Positions 1 through 14,349 of a DNA stretch of 64,000 bases are shown here, piece by piece. Position 1 is the stretch's first letter, and the number at the start of each line of letters is the position of its first letter. The notes below the pieces were generated by a model, which saw only the letters and a list, made by a program, of their open reading frames with translations, ran no database searches and was not told the origin of the DNA. Both the position numbers and the translations under genes were made by a program. Source of the stretch: Epiperipatus broadwayi (taxonomy: Eukaryota; Onychophora; Udeonychophora; Euonychophora; Peripatidae); NCBI GenBank assembly GCA_028023455.1, contig JAQFVV010006828.1, positions 62,001 to 126,000 on the forward strand. The letters run 5' to 3'.

Positions 1-2700
1 CAATTTGCTTAAGCTTTAAACAGTAAGCCTACTCACCCAAAAAAATACCTATAATTTAAAACCATTACATGGATACATTAAACTTTACGGTAAAAAATTA
101 CTTAAAATTCAACATCAAAGATTATATTTAAAACTATAAAAACTATAGTGCAAATTAAAAAGTTAATATAAGTTTAAATAATAAAAAAAAAAAACTTTTC
201 ATTTGCTAAATTACATCAAGATAATAACTCTTTAAAAACAATGTTTACTTTTTTTGTTTTTCTTTAAAGCTAAATTGGAAGAAAATTAATAAAATAAATT
301 TTATCTATGGCTACAAAACAATTTTTAAATATGACCATAAGACAAAAAAAAAATCTTATCCAGTTTAAAACAATAAAAAATAAATATTGGTAAAAATACT
401 TCTATCGTACTTTTAAAGTACAACCAACCTGTAAGACGTATAAAATGAAAATCCTAAAGTATTTATTATCAGTTATTTGTAAATAAAAGTCACTATATTG
501 TTAAAGAACTGTTTTACAAATGAAAATAAGCCGATAAACAAGGAAAGAGAAGCAAAAACGATTGTTTTTTTTTAAACAAAATGTTTAACTCTCTTTTTAA
601 AATAATTTATGAAATCGAGAATTAAATGTTAATCCTATATTTGTTAATTCATGATTTCATATTGACATTTTTATATATAAATTTTTATCTTTTGTGCTTA
701 TTTACACCATATCTTTGCGTTTTTAAATAAATATATGTATACAGAATAATACAATTTAACATCCATGCATTGATTAAATGTATTTTACACCCATATATAA
801 AAATAGATAGTGTAATATTATTATAGTAGGGTACTGATTTCTTCTTATTAACGTTATTCTCATTAGAACCACGAGCAGGTGCATATATTATTTTTTAATT
901 TTACCTTATTCATTGCTTATTCTTCTCTGTTTTTTTATTATAAAATATATCTACCTTTTTGGAAGATTATTTCTTTTTATTATTATTATTATTTATTTAT
1001 CTTGTTTTAATTTTCTGTAAATATCTTTTTTAGTAGTAGTTACTTTCCATTTCAATTATTTTTGAAAAACAGTTTTTTTGTTTTTTTTTATTTAATAGAA
1101 TTTTTCCCTTTCTTTTTATTTTTTGCAACTCAGTTTACAGTTTAGATTTTTTTAATTTTTATATCTATAATGAACCATCATGTTTGTTAAATTTTATTTC
1201 AAACTTCTTAGAGGCTAGTAAAAATTAGCAGATAGTGTCCCATGTTTTGTTCACAATGTATATTATTTATTATACCACTCTGTGTATGTATAGTAAATTA
1301 CAACACATACATGTATATAAATTTTTACCTGCTTAGTAAGGGCAATTGATTCCTCAAAACTCATCATTAAGCAAGAATATTGCACATAGAATAAGTAGTG
1401 ATAATGGTTTTCTATAGGAAAAAATTGGCTGGTTTTTCCAGCTAAAAATTATATAAGCTGTTAACAAACAACTTAATCTAATATATATATAGTTATTAAA
1501 AAATTCCTTTAATCTAATATATATATAGTTATTAAAAAATTCCCTTAATGTACATTATATGCTTGTGTATGTGTCTTATGCACTTAAAATATGTATAATA
1601 ATGTAACTTAAATCTGTGTAAAAAAACACTTATCTTATTTTTTTTTTTAGTGATCCATTCAACAATCCTAATTATCTAATTTTCTGAATCATGAAATGCT
1701 TATTCTAAGGTCCATTATTGTCTTTTTAATTTTTTGATGATATTGGTTTTTTTTAATGAAGTGCATTAGATGATGACTGAGGATCTAGAAAAAAAATTAG
1801 AATTGGTGTTTGACATGCTTCTTGGATTTCTTTTAATACGGAATGTCATGATTTCATGATTTTGGAAATTTTCACATATCTACAATAGTCTAAACATCTT
1901 CTTCTATTTTGTGTTTGTTTTTAAAAATAATGGTGATGGTAAACATGGTTAAACCATAGAAGACCAGACATCATGATTTCATTCTCTTCTTTCCAGTTGA
2001 CTTTAAGATATTAATTTTGTTTCCAAGCTCAGATAGTTTTTTTTACTTTTTCATAGTCATATTAGTTGCAGCTTTGATTCTAGTTGAAAATGTAAACGAA
2101 ATTAATAGGAAAATAAGTGACTTTTAACTGCCCAAAAGTATGACAAAATGAATGGAAAAGTGAAAGTAAATTAGCAGTTAACAATTTTTTGTATTCTTCC
2201 TCACAATTGTTCCTCATTGCACTCTTATTTTTCAAGGTGTGTACTACTATATTATGTTACATAAAATTATTTAGAATTTTTAAAAAAATTTAATAACAAC
2301 TTACTTAATTGTTAATAAAGACTTATTATTTATATTAGTATAACAGTAGTAAAACTAGCATACTGTACATTGTCAAAATTATTTTTTAAAAATAAAAATT
2401 CTGACATATTAAAAAATAAAAAAATGGGTCTAATGCATTTCATGTTTGCATATTGTAATCAATATTTAAGATTTTTTTACAATATGTGCTATGTAGTGAA
2501 GCAGATGGATCTGTACTCCAGATCCATGCTTCATGTCTTTCTAGATTACTAGACAAGAATCAAACCTGATCCACGTGTGTTATGATGTTTGTAAAACTTT
2601 CCGTCTGCCATCATATCTATATTTAAATTTTAGGCCAGTAAATGTTATTAAATTATTAATTTTCTATTAAAATGTTTTACTATAAATATTAGAGGGGCCC
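1..2700. other. AT-rich DNA, no gene recognised
   Basis: I see no supported gene here; the only longer open frame (near 2370-2552) is a low-complexity accident rich in Phe, Lys, Asn and Tyr. Structure seen: a direct duplication of a ~36-bp AT-rich unit at 1473-1507 and 1509-1543 (containing ATATATATATAG), and an imperfect palindrome near 601-660 built around GAAATC...GATTTC. Confidence 0.6.
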
Positions 2701-2704
2701 AGTT

Positions 2705-3102
<398 letters not shown>

Positions 3103-3104
<2 letters not shown>

Positions 3105-3833
3105 TATAACTTTTTGGACTATACCGTGTATTGTTTTCCATTAAACACTGATATTTCGACAGAATAGCAACCGCCATTATCAAGGTTAACTTTTGAAAGA
3201 AAAACCATTAGATCTTAACAAATAACGTGATCTGTGTGCAAGATGAGAAATGAGATTCAAGTTCAGCATTCTCAATATGAAGCTTATCAAAATGTTTGTT
3301 TCCCTCAGTATTTTTACCTATTAACTTTAAGTTAATATTGGATAAAATGAGAGTTTTCCACATAGCTGGAATACGTTGTGCTTCATCAGTTCTATTTACA
3401 CCAGTAGGTCTCTTTAATATTTCAATTGACTCTCTCATAGTTCTTAAATCATATCTTTCCAAATTAGCAAGTATTAGAAAGATATGATTTAAGAACTATG
3501 AGAGAGTCAATTGAAATATTAAAGAGATCTACTGGTTTAAATAGAACTGATGAAGCACAACGTATTCCAGCTATGTGGAAACCTCTCATTTTATCCAATA
3601 TTAACTTAAAATTAATAGGTAAAAATACTGAGGGAAATAAACATTTTGATAAGCCTCATATTGTGAATGCTGAACTTGAATCTCATTTCTCATCTCGCAC
3701 ACTGATCACATTATTTGTTAAGATCTAACGGTTTTTCTTTCAAAAGTTAACCTTGATAATGGCGGTTGCTATTCCGTCGAAATATCAGTGTTTAATGGAA
3801 AACAATACACGGTATAGCCCAAAAAGTTATAAT
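3103..3833. mobile_element. Long palindrome (two ~360-bp arms), probable foldback or inverted-duplicated element
   Basis: Left arm 3103-3459 and right arm 3477-3833 are reverse complements with scattered differences, separated by only ~17 bp (3460-3476). Tips read TTATAACTTTTTGG at the left and its complement at the right; flanking TA would fit a TA target duplication but the GATA array obscures the left edge. Both arms remain open in the same frame: minus 3208-3462 and plus 3498-3728 (ATG at 3498) give near-identical peptides containing TDEAQRIPAMWK and NLKLIGKNTEGNKHFDK, with several amino-acid differences. A second open stretch near the tips reads DNGGCYSVEISVFNGKQYTV. I do not recognise the peptide. 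It may be a captured gene fragment duplicated head to head, or part of a transposase. Confidence 0.75.
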
Positions 3834-6800
3834 TTATCTACATCATATAACCGTGAAAACATTAAGTATAACATATATATATATATATAATTACAGATGG
3901 AAACTTTTATAAAAATCAATATATAAATTTTTAATATATTTTTTTTAAGTATTTTATTCTGGAGATTTCCTTTCACGATAAACCTTACTAACATTCCTTA
4001 GCATCAAACAAAAGAAAATCCATTAACAAAATGGTAATGGATTTTCTAATTAAAGTAAAAATTAAAATAGAAAAGATAATTTGAAATATAAATTCTGCAA
4101 ATCTACATTTAATTAAAAATAGATTTGAACGGAATTAAATCATTGGGTTAACAGAAAGTTGATCTCAAGAATACAATACCAATATACTTTAGGTATTTTA
4201 GCATTGTCACTTAGCCTGGAACATTTGAAAAAGGAAATTTCCCCAAAACAGTTAAAAAAAAGTATAAATGGCCAAAGAGAACAATAGAAGCCAGTCCAGT
4301 CCCAGATTTTGTCAGCAATTGCCTGGCAAATCTACCTCAGTAAAATATTTACAATAATGATGAAAATGTTCCGAAGTATGGTAGCAGATTAGATGGTGTC
4401 AACCCTGCCTGACTCCCATGTCCTGAACATGACAATCAAAATTACCATAAGCCAGAGAAACCTTATAAAAATGAACTGCTTAACTGTTGAACTCTTTTAG
4501 TCAATTCATAGCTAGCTATGCCTGTGTGGAAATTCATTTTTCATCGTGGGATTCTAACTTCCATTTGGACTTATAATAAATTAGGTAATATGACTACAAT
4601 TTGTTATTTCTAACCGCCTAATTTATTTATTTTAAAACTCCAGTGACCCAATAAGGTAACTCCTGCTAAATTTTAATATCTTCTAAAGTGTAATCCCCAT
4701 AGCTAATTTAAATGTAATTTAAAATATTTAATTTAATATTCTGTAAAAATATACTTGCTCTTACTTAAAATTTTAATGACTTTGCTCTTTTTCTATCTGT
4801 TTTAAAATTATGCCTCTTCTTAATGCTAAACTTCTTTCTAATTGCGGTTTAGAAAATATTATTATTAATTACTTAAAATGGAATGAATATATGCCAATTT
4901 TTGTTCCATCTCGACAAAAGCTTTAATTAAAATAAATATGTTGCTGCTTATTTCTCAACCAATGTTTATCGGTAATTAAAAATGAATACTTTTCTAGTTC
5001 TGAAAGATTAATACTTGGAGCCACCTTTGTTTTGTTGAGATGAAACCATTTTATATTATTATGTCTTTTTTATATTTATGCGTATACGATTTAGTTGGGG
5101 AAAGATGTGAGATTCAAGTATGAGAATTCATTTAGTTAAATTATTTCATTTTTAAAGAGTGAAAGGGAGGGGGGTTTAGAAAATTAGATTCCTGTTAAAT
5201 AATAAGAGAGAAATAGGATGTCATTTGAAATATTAGTGGGATTTTGTGTTGAAGGGAGATACATGTCACTCATTACAAATATTCATAATAATAATTAGTA
5301 CTTATTTTATTCTTGTTTGGTCTGATCTTGATCAATCCATATGCATTTATGTAATCTTTATAGCTCAGCATAAATATATATTTAAATACTAAAATATATT
5401 CTCCAGTACTTGTATTTTGCCTTTCTGGTATTTTTCTTAATTACTTGTCTTTTGTTTTGTGTGACTGCTAAATCATAACTAAAACCATGTGATAATTTCA
5501 CTGGCCATAAATTTTCTTATCAGGATATGAAAGCTAAAATGGGAAGATCCAGGGTAAGTGGAGCTTAGCTAGTCTTGGCGATTCTCATTCTTTCACCTAA
5601 AATATTTTAGGTTTGCCAATGGCACAGACTATTCTTTTCTTTAATTCTGGCGTAACAGAAATGGGGCAAGTAAATTGAGTCTATGCTAGTAATATGATAT
5701 CGAATACTGAAATTTATTCATTTTTCTTTGTCTGAGCACATTATGGTGGATTGACCACGATCTGACTGATTTATGTATTTTAAATCTTAAAATATTTAAT
5801 TGCAAATATCGCAATCCATTTATATTTTAAAGATGTCATTCTCTCCGATACCAATCCCTATAGTTTGAGTTAATCATTTCTCTCTTAAAATAAATTCAAT
5901 CAGAATAAAATTGTTTATCATAGCTCTTTAAAAATATCCATTCCTATATCTCAGACTTGGTCGGGCATCTTCCACAAATCGATAATCATTTACATTTGTT
6001 AGATTGGCATATAAACTATACCACACTCTCACCAGAGGCATATTACATGACAGAATAGAAATTTGTATTAACTAATTTATGAAATCAAATCAGAGACATT
6101 AGATAAATTATAAAATGTTTTATTAAATATATATGTGAATTTAAGCTACCTGTGATTTGTCTCTATTTCTTCATTCTAAAATTAATATTTTCTAATTAAT
6201 TATTGTGCTGCTATCTGATGACTCAAGGTCACACACATACCATTTTATATTTAATTAAATAGATAGTCTAATTAAAGTTAATAATTAGAGTTAGACATAT
6301 GAATTAGTTGAGATCCATGCTTTACTGTTGATGCTAGTGGGACGAAGTGTAGAAGAGATTAATTGCTTGCCTCAAAAATGTTGTTAATTAATTTGCAGAT
6401 TTAGAGAGTGGATAAACAGTGCAGAATCCATAAGTATTCTTTATCTTTGATCTTGCGTATTGTTGGATTGAAGATAATTTTACCCAGACTGTGAATTGTT
6501 TTGAGTTAACATACAATTTCAACCGGTACAGTAGATGTAAATAAAGATCACTTTATTATGTATATAAATATGTACACTAGCTGTGAAAATTTTTTTACCA
6601 TGAGATGTCACATTTATTAAATGCTGTGGACATGCTCTTTAAAATGACTTAAATTTTTTTCTATTAATGCAGTTGATCTATTTAAATAAATATTAAAGGT
6701 ATACATCTTTTTTTGTTTATTTGTATGCAATTTTGCATACATTTTTAAAACTGAAAATACATTTACATTATTAGTTTTATGCTGAATAAAATATTCATTT

Positions 6801-9800
6801 TTTTTTCAATTCTACATTTTTGTGCATGTGCAATATTGTTATGAGATATTTTAAAATCAGAAAAATAAATTATGTTATTTTTAATTTAGATTTAGAATTT
6901 TTGATCATGCTAAGTCCATTATTATAAAAAAAAAATTTTAAATAAAAATTTCAATAACTAAATTACACTATGATGGTCATTATTTTTGCTGCAAGCAAAA
7001 TATTATTGGTAAAAATTTTAATCCATAAAAGTGAATAAATACAATGTACTGTTTTTAAATTAATTCACATGTTTTAAAATTTTATAGTATTTGGTTGTTG
7101 TATGTCATTAAAATATGATTTTGATTATTTATTATACTAAATGAAATACTTGGGGAAGTCATTAATGATGAAAATCTTTTCTTTGGATATAACATTAATG
7201 AAGAACTGATTGTCTTATAAAGATGCTGAATGAAAATTAAATAAAATACTGTATTGTTAATTTATTAATGTATTTTAAGTTTATAATCAAAATATTTTAT
7301 ACAGCAGTAAAATTGTGTATTGTTTTATATATTATGAATAAACTCTGTATTGTACAGTTTCAATATGAAAGTCACTATTTTGCTTTTGAATGACATAACA
7401 TTAATAACTATTTTAAGATGTAATCAATCTTACAAAATGGCCACCAAAAAAAATTAAAAAAAAATTCTTTTATGATTGTTATAGTGAATAACTGATTGTA
7501 AATCAAAATAGTGGGTATAAATTGATGATGATTGCTATTGTGAATCCTCATATAAAGGACAAGTGCTAAATGAGGTATAGGTGTATATATATATGTAAAG
7601 CATAGATGTTTTTAATATATAAGAAGACATATTTATAATAAAATTTAGTTTAAACATTGCTGTATATATACAAATTTATCAACAACAAAAAAATTTGAAA
7701 ATGGAAAATAATGTAGTTATAAACATCCATAGCAATTGTAAGCATTCTCAGTTTAATGATTTTATACCTCTCCATAAAGTATTAAAAGTGACTAGAAACT
7801 TGTCCCTACATTGCCTGAAAGTGGTGTAATGAATGTTCAGATGCATGAAGAAAAAGCAAGTCCTTAGGAACTGGTATGTGCATATATAAACACTTTCTCA
7901 ATTGGATTATTCCTTCTTCTTATAAACACAATTAACTTTATAATTTAAAAGATAATCTTCACAAACTTTTTACAGACTTTGCAAAATTGCTATAATTACT
8001 AACTTTATGCTTTAAAGCCATTTTAAATAAATTTTTAAATATTTGGTGGGAAATGTGAAGAAATTTAATCTGGCTTTGATTGCTATGACAGAATGAGTAA
8101 ATATGGTTCTGTAACAACATGAGAGTTACTCAAACACATAAAAAATAGATGCTGTGTATTGGAAAATATTATACATACATATAAAAACTACTATTTTAAG
8201 TAGCATATAATTCGCAGCAGGTGCTGAGAAAGTTGCAGTCACAGTTTTTCTGTATGTATATATATATATATATATATTGAATGGTTGAATTACTATTTTA
8301 ATATCCATATTGTTATTTTTAATGTCACATAACAAAATAAGTAGTTTATTAATGTCAAAACTTATATTTATCTTTATTGATACTCATAATGATATTGTTA
8401 TATCAAAAGCTTATTGAAGCATTTCAATTTGTTTCATATATACTTAATACAACTTTCTAAATATACAAAACTACAACTTAGGCCCTTATAATTAATTTAA
8501 AATTTCTAATTTAATTTTCTGGCTGAGCAATTTAAAACATGGTTAAGAGTGACAGATTTCAAAGTTAGACGTTCCTTAATCAATTTCTGGCTATATAAAT
8601 CTTATTTTGATAATTTAAAGGAAACATTTATGATTAGCCTGGTAGTGTTCAATTGTCATATGACAATATTTAAAAGTAAATTACATTTTCTAGTTATTAA
8701 AATGTTCATTGTTTCTCATTTGTTTTTATGTTAATATTATTAAATACCATCTTAATATATCTCATTATTTAATCTTTTTTTTCTGATCAACAATATGCAC
8801 AACTAATGTATCTACAGTCTTATTTTTTTAAATAAATCTTCACCAACTATTTATTCTCTTATTTTTTTATCAATAGCTACCAATAACTTCTTTAAAAAAA
8901 TTGACGCAAATAACATATCTTCTTTACAACACACCTAATGAATCCAATTGATAATTTCAAAGGTTTTCTGAAGATAATTTTTCGTAGAACATATAGAAAA
9001 ATAGATCTATACTGTTATTTGTATATATGTGTTTTCAGTCGAATACCCCCCCCCCTCCAGAATTTTGATTAGGCTAATCGGTATTTTTTTTTTTTTATCA
9101 AATGTACAAATTGTATATTTATTTTTTTATACATAGATATATTCAATCATTACAGTTTTAGTGCTGTTTTTTAAAACTAAATTATTCTTTGCATTAAAAG
9201 AAATAAAACATTCAGCTTAGAATGAATTCTCCTAAATAGCTCAAAGCTCTGTCTGCTGCTTTAAATCTTAATGCATTAATCTTTTTGTGATGGAATCATA
9301 ATTGTTGTAAGAAAATAACTCACACTTCTTTATCACATGTTTAATTGCAAAGATTTTTTTTTTAATCTGATGATTTCAATACCTTTAGGAATCTTGATTT
9401 GTTATTTTAACCATTTCAGATTACATAAAGATACATCTCACACTTTATTTTTATCTTTTTTTTTACTTCTGGTATTTTTTTTCTTGTAGAATGTTTTCCA
9501 ACTTTTCAATATATTTTTGTCATTCATAAAATAATTTTATTTTTCATTTAAAAGTTTATATTTTTAAATGTTATAAATAAAATTTAAGGAAGTTATTATA
9601 TATATAAAACTACATCCAAATTAAATAAGTAGTTATAGCCTTAGTACTATATTTTTAAATACTCATAAATACTTCATTTATTAAAATCTTGTCAATTTCT
9701 TTTTTCTTTCTTTTTGCTTTTAATAAATTATTTTATCATTTCCTCTATAATTTTTCTACTTTTAAAATATGTTTATTTGAATTCTTCATACTTAATTTTA

Positions 9801-10480
9801 AAGATATGCTTATTGATAATACTAAAACAACCACTTTATATAAATACATCAGAAGGGCAATTGATCCCTTCTCTACTTGACTTCTAGCAAGGCATTCATT
9901 TATTTAAACATCAACTGTATATTTCTACAGAAAATACATCCGATGTTATCAGCTGTAGATTTAGATTGCAATCTGCTATCCTTTCTTCTTTTTTTTCTTC
10001 AAAATAATCTTTATTTGAACAAAAAAAAAAAAAAAAGTAAAATATACATTGTAATATAGAGTTCATGTTTACAATCATGACTGACACATTAAAGACTAAT
10101 TAGTTATTAAATTAGATGATGATTATAAGATTAAAAGTAAAAATTTATGTTATGTTACTTATCAGGGGTGATCTAATTTGGCATATAAATCCCATGGTGT
10201 GTAAAGTTTGAGTGTCATGAAAAAATAATATACATTTCTATTGCTAAATATTTAATTGACTCCATGGTTGCTATCCTTTCTTGTCTCATAATTTCACATA
10301 ATATTGTTATAGGGATTCTAGAATAGCTGAATTAATTGTATTTATATGTTGAAATATTTTCATCATCTAATATAAGTGTTGAATCTCTTTAGAAAAATTT
10401 AACTTTATTTAAATATTCCAAATACATTGAACTGTTAGTAATAGCATACAGGTTGTTAGTATATGCACATCGTTTTGAGA
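3834..10480. other. AT-rich DNA, no gene recognised
   Basis: No homology to a gene or transposon recognised in this 6.6-kb stretch. Short structures only: a perfect 13-bp-stem hairpin at 4014-4048 (AGAAAATCCATTA and its complement), short TA runs at about 3871-3888, 7586-7596 and 8258-8277, a C9 run near 9047-9055 and an A-run near 10021-10036. Open frames at 8126-8335, 8549-8734 and 9689-10059 have low-complexity composition and no recognisable motif. Confidence 0.6.
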
Positions 10481-10489
10481 GGTATTATT

Positions 10490-10620
10490 CTTCCCTCTTC
10501 TTCAGGTGTTGCTAGCCTGACCAGTGATAGTACTACTATGGGAATTGAATCCGGACCCTTAGATTCTTGAATATTGAATTTTAAGGTAACACTCTAACCA
10601 ACTAAGCCATCCTGCTTAAT
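10490..10620 (-). mobile_element. tRNA-derived SINE
   Basis: Read on the minus strand, the sequence begins GCAGGATGGCTTAGTTGG, which fits the tRNA D-arm and polymerase III A box (TGGCTTAGTTGGTTAGAG), and about 35 bp later has GGTCCGGATTCAATTCCC, which fits a B box. The tRNA-like head (about 10535-10618) is followed on the minus strand by a body containing CCTGAAGAAGAGGG near 10495-10510. The acceptor stem does not close and there is body sequence downstream, so this is a SINE and not a functional tRNA gene. I could not define its 3' end or a target-site duplication. Confidence 0.7.
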
Positions 10621-10884
10621 TAATGATGCTTTTATATAAATATTGGTATATTTGTACACACATTTAAACTTATTATTTTAAATCTTGTTTTCCCTCTTTT
10701 TGCTTCCATTCCCTTCCGGTGCTGCGTTTGTTGCTGCCTTGTCTGGTCCAAGTGCTGGCGTGTTTCCTCAGGTCTTTTTTTTTTTTCACCCAGATTTAAA
10801 TTTGTAGAGAGTTTGGGAAATTTTTTGTTTTTTCTGTCTATTGCGTTTTGCTATTCACGCTCACAGTTCTTTTTGGCTGTTAAT

Positions 10885-12135
10885 TCGGGTAAAGTGTTTT
10901 ATTTATCTGTTTATTTTAAATTTCAAAATTTTTGTTAATATTTCTCAATTATCAAACTTACATTGAATTATTCTCCGTAAAGTGTTTTTATTTATCTGTT
11001 TATTTTAAATTTACAAAATTTTTAGTTAATATTTCTACAATTCTGAAACTTACGTTTAAGTGTAAATAATTTTTCTCCGGTAAAGTGTTTTATTTATCTG
11101 TTTATTTTAAATTTACAAAATTTTTAGTTAATATTTCTACAATTCTGAAACTAGTTTAATGTAAATAATTTATTCTCCGTGTTTTTTATTTATCTGTTTA
11201 TTTTAAATTTACAAAAATTTTTAGTTAATATTTCTACAATTTGAAACTTACGTTAACGTGTAAATAATTTATTCTCCATGTTTTTTATTTATCTGTTTAT
11301 TTTTAAATTTACAAAATTTTTAGTTAATATTTCTACAATTCTGAAACTACGTTTAATGTGTAAATAATTTTCAATAATTTTTTAAAAAAATTTGGAATAT
11401 ACATTACCAAATGTGATAACAAGGACCCATTAATGCCAGATTCGCATTAATTCGCGTAAAGTGTTTTATTTATTTTAAATTTACAAAAACTTTTGTTAAT
11501 ATTTCTACATTACTTTTTAATGTGTAAATAATTTGAAATAATTTTTAAATCAATTTTGTGCAATATGCAGTACGTTTAAAATTACCAAATGCATATAAAA
11601 GTGCGGGTTTCTGGAGCCATTAATACAATTTGATTAGTCGCGTCTTTTTTATTTATGTGTTTATTTAAAATTTAAAAAGTTTTTATTAATATTTCTACAA
11701 TTCTCAAACTTATTTATAAAATATTTGTTAATATTTCTTCAATTCTCAAACTTACTTAATTTTTAATGTGTAAATAATTTTAATAATTTTTTAAAAAATT
11801 TGGGAATATACATTAAAATGATATGTGATAACATGGAGGCATTATATTCCATTAATTCGGTAAAGTTTTTATTTGTTTATTTTAAATTTAAAAATTTTTG
11901 TTAATATTTCTACTTACGTTTTTAATGTGTAAATAATTTAAATAATTTTTTAAATAATTTTGAATATGAGTACATTTTGAAAATTACAAATGATTAAAAC
12001 ACCATTAATAAGATTTGATTAGATTTTTTTATTTAGATGTTTATTTAAAATTTAAAAGTTTTTGTTAATATTTCTACAATTTAAACTTATTTAAAAATAT
12101 TATTAATATTTCTACAATTTCAAACTTACATTGAA
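10885..12135. repeat. Degenerate tandem repeat, ~90-110 bp units then ~170-200 bp units
   Basis: A unit built of TTTTATTTATCTGTTTATTT, then TTTAAATTTACAAAATTTTT, then GTTAATATTTCTACAATT and GAAACTTACG recurs in direct orientation, with unit starts near 10890, 10979, 11082, 11178 and 11277. From about 11455 the same core recurs at wider spacing (about 11455, 11645, 11860, 12020) with an extra segment containing TTTTTTAAAAAATTTGGAAT and a more GC-rich stretch. This is a decayed minisatellite with a change of unit length. No coding potential. Confidence 0.85.
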
Positions 12136-12373
12136 TTAGTTTAATTTTATTTTTAATTTCTGAATTATATCATACAGCATGAGAGTAATACAATGTCTGA
12201 TATATATGTATGGGTGGTAAAAAGCCGGAGGCCCCCGCCAATTCCAGGGCTATGCGCTGCTGTATTTTAAAATTGAGAATAATATTTTGATAGCATGTAC
12301 ATTTTTTTTTTTAGTATTTGCGGACCTGGTCAGATATTTTTCATTTTTGAATATTTTTTAGCATGTGACCTGG

Positions 12374-12567
12374 ATAATTCAACCGATGACGTATTACCCT
12401 GAAGGCATATCACTCTAATCTTGTGATTTTTAACGTACCGTGTTCACATGATCTGCGGACACATTTTAGCGATTACATGTGTCCGCAGATCACTTGGAGA
12501 CGTTATCTTAAAAATCACAAGATTAGAGTGATATGCCTTCAGGGTAATACGTCATCGGTTGAATTAT
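12374..12567. mobile_element. 194-bp near-perfect hairpin element (MITE-like)
   Basis: Outer arms ATAATTCAACCGATGACG and its complement CGTCATCGGTTGAATTAT sit at 12374 and 12567 and stay paired for over 50 bp, including CCTGAAGGCATATCACTC. After a short mismatched stretch the pairing resumes in an inner stem, GATCTGCGGACACA (about 12450-12463) with TGTGTCCGCAGATC (about 12479-12492). The loop is under 20 bp. The structure has no coding capacity and would fit a foldback MITE. The termini allow an AT or TA dinucleotide target duplication, but the exact boundary is ambiguous. Confidence 0.85.
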
Positions 12568-13099
12568 ACACAAGTACCTTTTAAAATTTTTGGAGATTAA
12601 TAAAATATAAATCATTTAATCTTTATGAAATAAATATAATAATCTTTCAGTATTTAGGTTTTTGACTTAATATTCTTACATAAATTCACATACATGTCTA
12701 TTATCATTCAACCTTTATTAATTAAAGTCTAAATTATAATGAGTTTTTCATTTTCAAACCTTAAAAATAAACATTCTAAAAAAATTATAAATCATTTACT
12801 TAACATGTACACAAACAAAATATAAGTAATTAATTAATGAATAAGTTGCTTCTTGTAAAACAAAACAGGTAACAAATGTAAACATTTTTATTATTATTTT
12901 AGGCTTAAAAATAATCATATCATTATATATCCCCTCACTTAGGAAAAAAATGTTTAATGTACATTTAGTACAGCTTTAGTTGCCCTTTGTCTAATTTTCT
13001 TAATGGGTTCCCTAAACTTGAATAATTCTTAAATTTATATCTTCATTTAAATAGGACTTATATATATATATTATGTTTTTTTTTATATAGTAAACTTGA

Positions 13100-14130
13100 A
13101 ATTATCAACTTATAATGTTGTATAGATTTCATTAATTATTTTTCCTTGACTTATTTGTTATTGCTATGAATAGACTTTGGACATTGAGCATTATACATCC
13201 CTGTAAGTCCCTCTGGAGTATCATCCATAAATGTATTTTTGCTTCTTTGTTCTATTACTTTATATGGCCCTTCCTATAAATTGAAATATTTTTGTACTTA
13301 TTTTCTAGCAAGTCACTAATGTTAGATCTCCTATTTTAAAGAGTTTTGACTTTTGTGGGCTGGCTATTTAACATTTGTGACTGGTTTTAATAAAATTAAT
13401 TTTAGCTTGCTCACAATCTATACTATGATCTGTTTAATTCTGGTATTATTGGCATTTGAGTTTTTATTAGTATGGGTTCTTCATGACCAAAATGTATTTG
13501 ATTTGGGGTGAAATGTATAAATTTATTTTGTGTAGAATTAATTAATATAATTTATGGAAGTTTATTAACGTATTCTTTATGGTTAAATTCCAAATAAACT
13601 CTATAAAGGTAACTTATTTCTCTCATTATCCTTTCACAAGAAATTTGACTGAGGACTATGGATGGAAATCAATATATGCTTTATACCTTGTCTTGCAATC
13701 AATCTTTCCCATTCATAAGATAAGAAGTATGTGGCAATGTCAGTTAAAATTGGTTTAGGGTTTTCTACCAGTGCAAATTGAATGTTGGTCCAATTTTTTA
13801 TCATGTTTTGTGTGTTGGCCCTTTGCACTGGATATGCTGTCACATATTTTGAAAATAAGTCTTAGGTTATTAATATAAATTTAAGTAGCAGAATGGTGGT
13901 AGTGGTTTGTAAAATTCTATGGCTAGGATTTCATTTGGTCCATCTGGAATAATGTATTGAAATATATCCATGTATGATTGGTTTAAGAGTTTAGTTTATA
14001 AACAGATCTCACATAATCTGAGGCTATTTAATATGGATAAATACATTTTGGTCTATGTGTTCTATTTTCCTCAGGCTGTAATGTCCATACATGCAGTGTA
14101 AGTAGTATATTAAGTTTTCTCTAAAAGCAT
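13100..14130 (-). pseudogene. Ty3/gypsy integrase region, degenerate
   Basis: Minus-strand translation recovers the integrase core in pieces. A stretch at about 13880-13985 reads IIPDGPNEILAIEFYKPLP, matching the start of the Ty3/gypsy integrase catalytic core, where the first catalytic aspartate is here glutamate. The open segment at 13634-13843 begins MTAYPVQRANTQNMIKNW and contains ILTDIATYF, matching the second catalytic aspartate region, followed by GIKHILISIHSPQSN, typical of these integrases. Frame changes and stops separate the pieces. In the living family the enzyme inserts the cDNA copy into the chromosome. It lies downstream of the RNase H remnant in the expected pol order on the minus strand. 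Confidence 0.85.
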
Positions 14131-14349
14131 CTGGAATTATTACTCTCCAAGATTTATTATCCTTTTTTGTTATTTGATATATTAATACATTATTTTGTAT
14201 TTTATAATGTGATAGATTAGTTTTGATATTAGCATTATACTTATTTAAAATTTTTGTTTCTTGTAGTAATCATATAATATATTTCAATTGGTGATATTGA
14301 TATTGTAACTTGTCTAAGATTTTAAATTCTACTTTGATTGAATTATCAA

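Noticed and set aside
12205-12260. GC-rich patch with GCCGGAGGCCCCCGCC as a Helitron 3' hairpin
   Set aside because: No CTRR terminus, no matching 5' TC end and no replication-initiator or helicase homology were seen.
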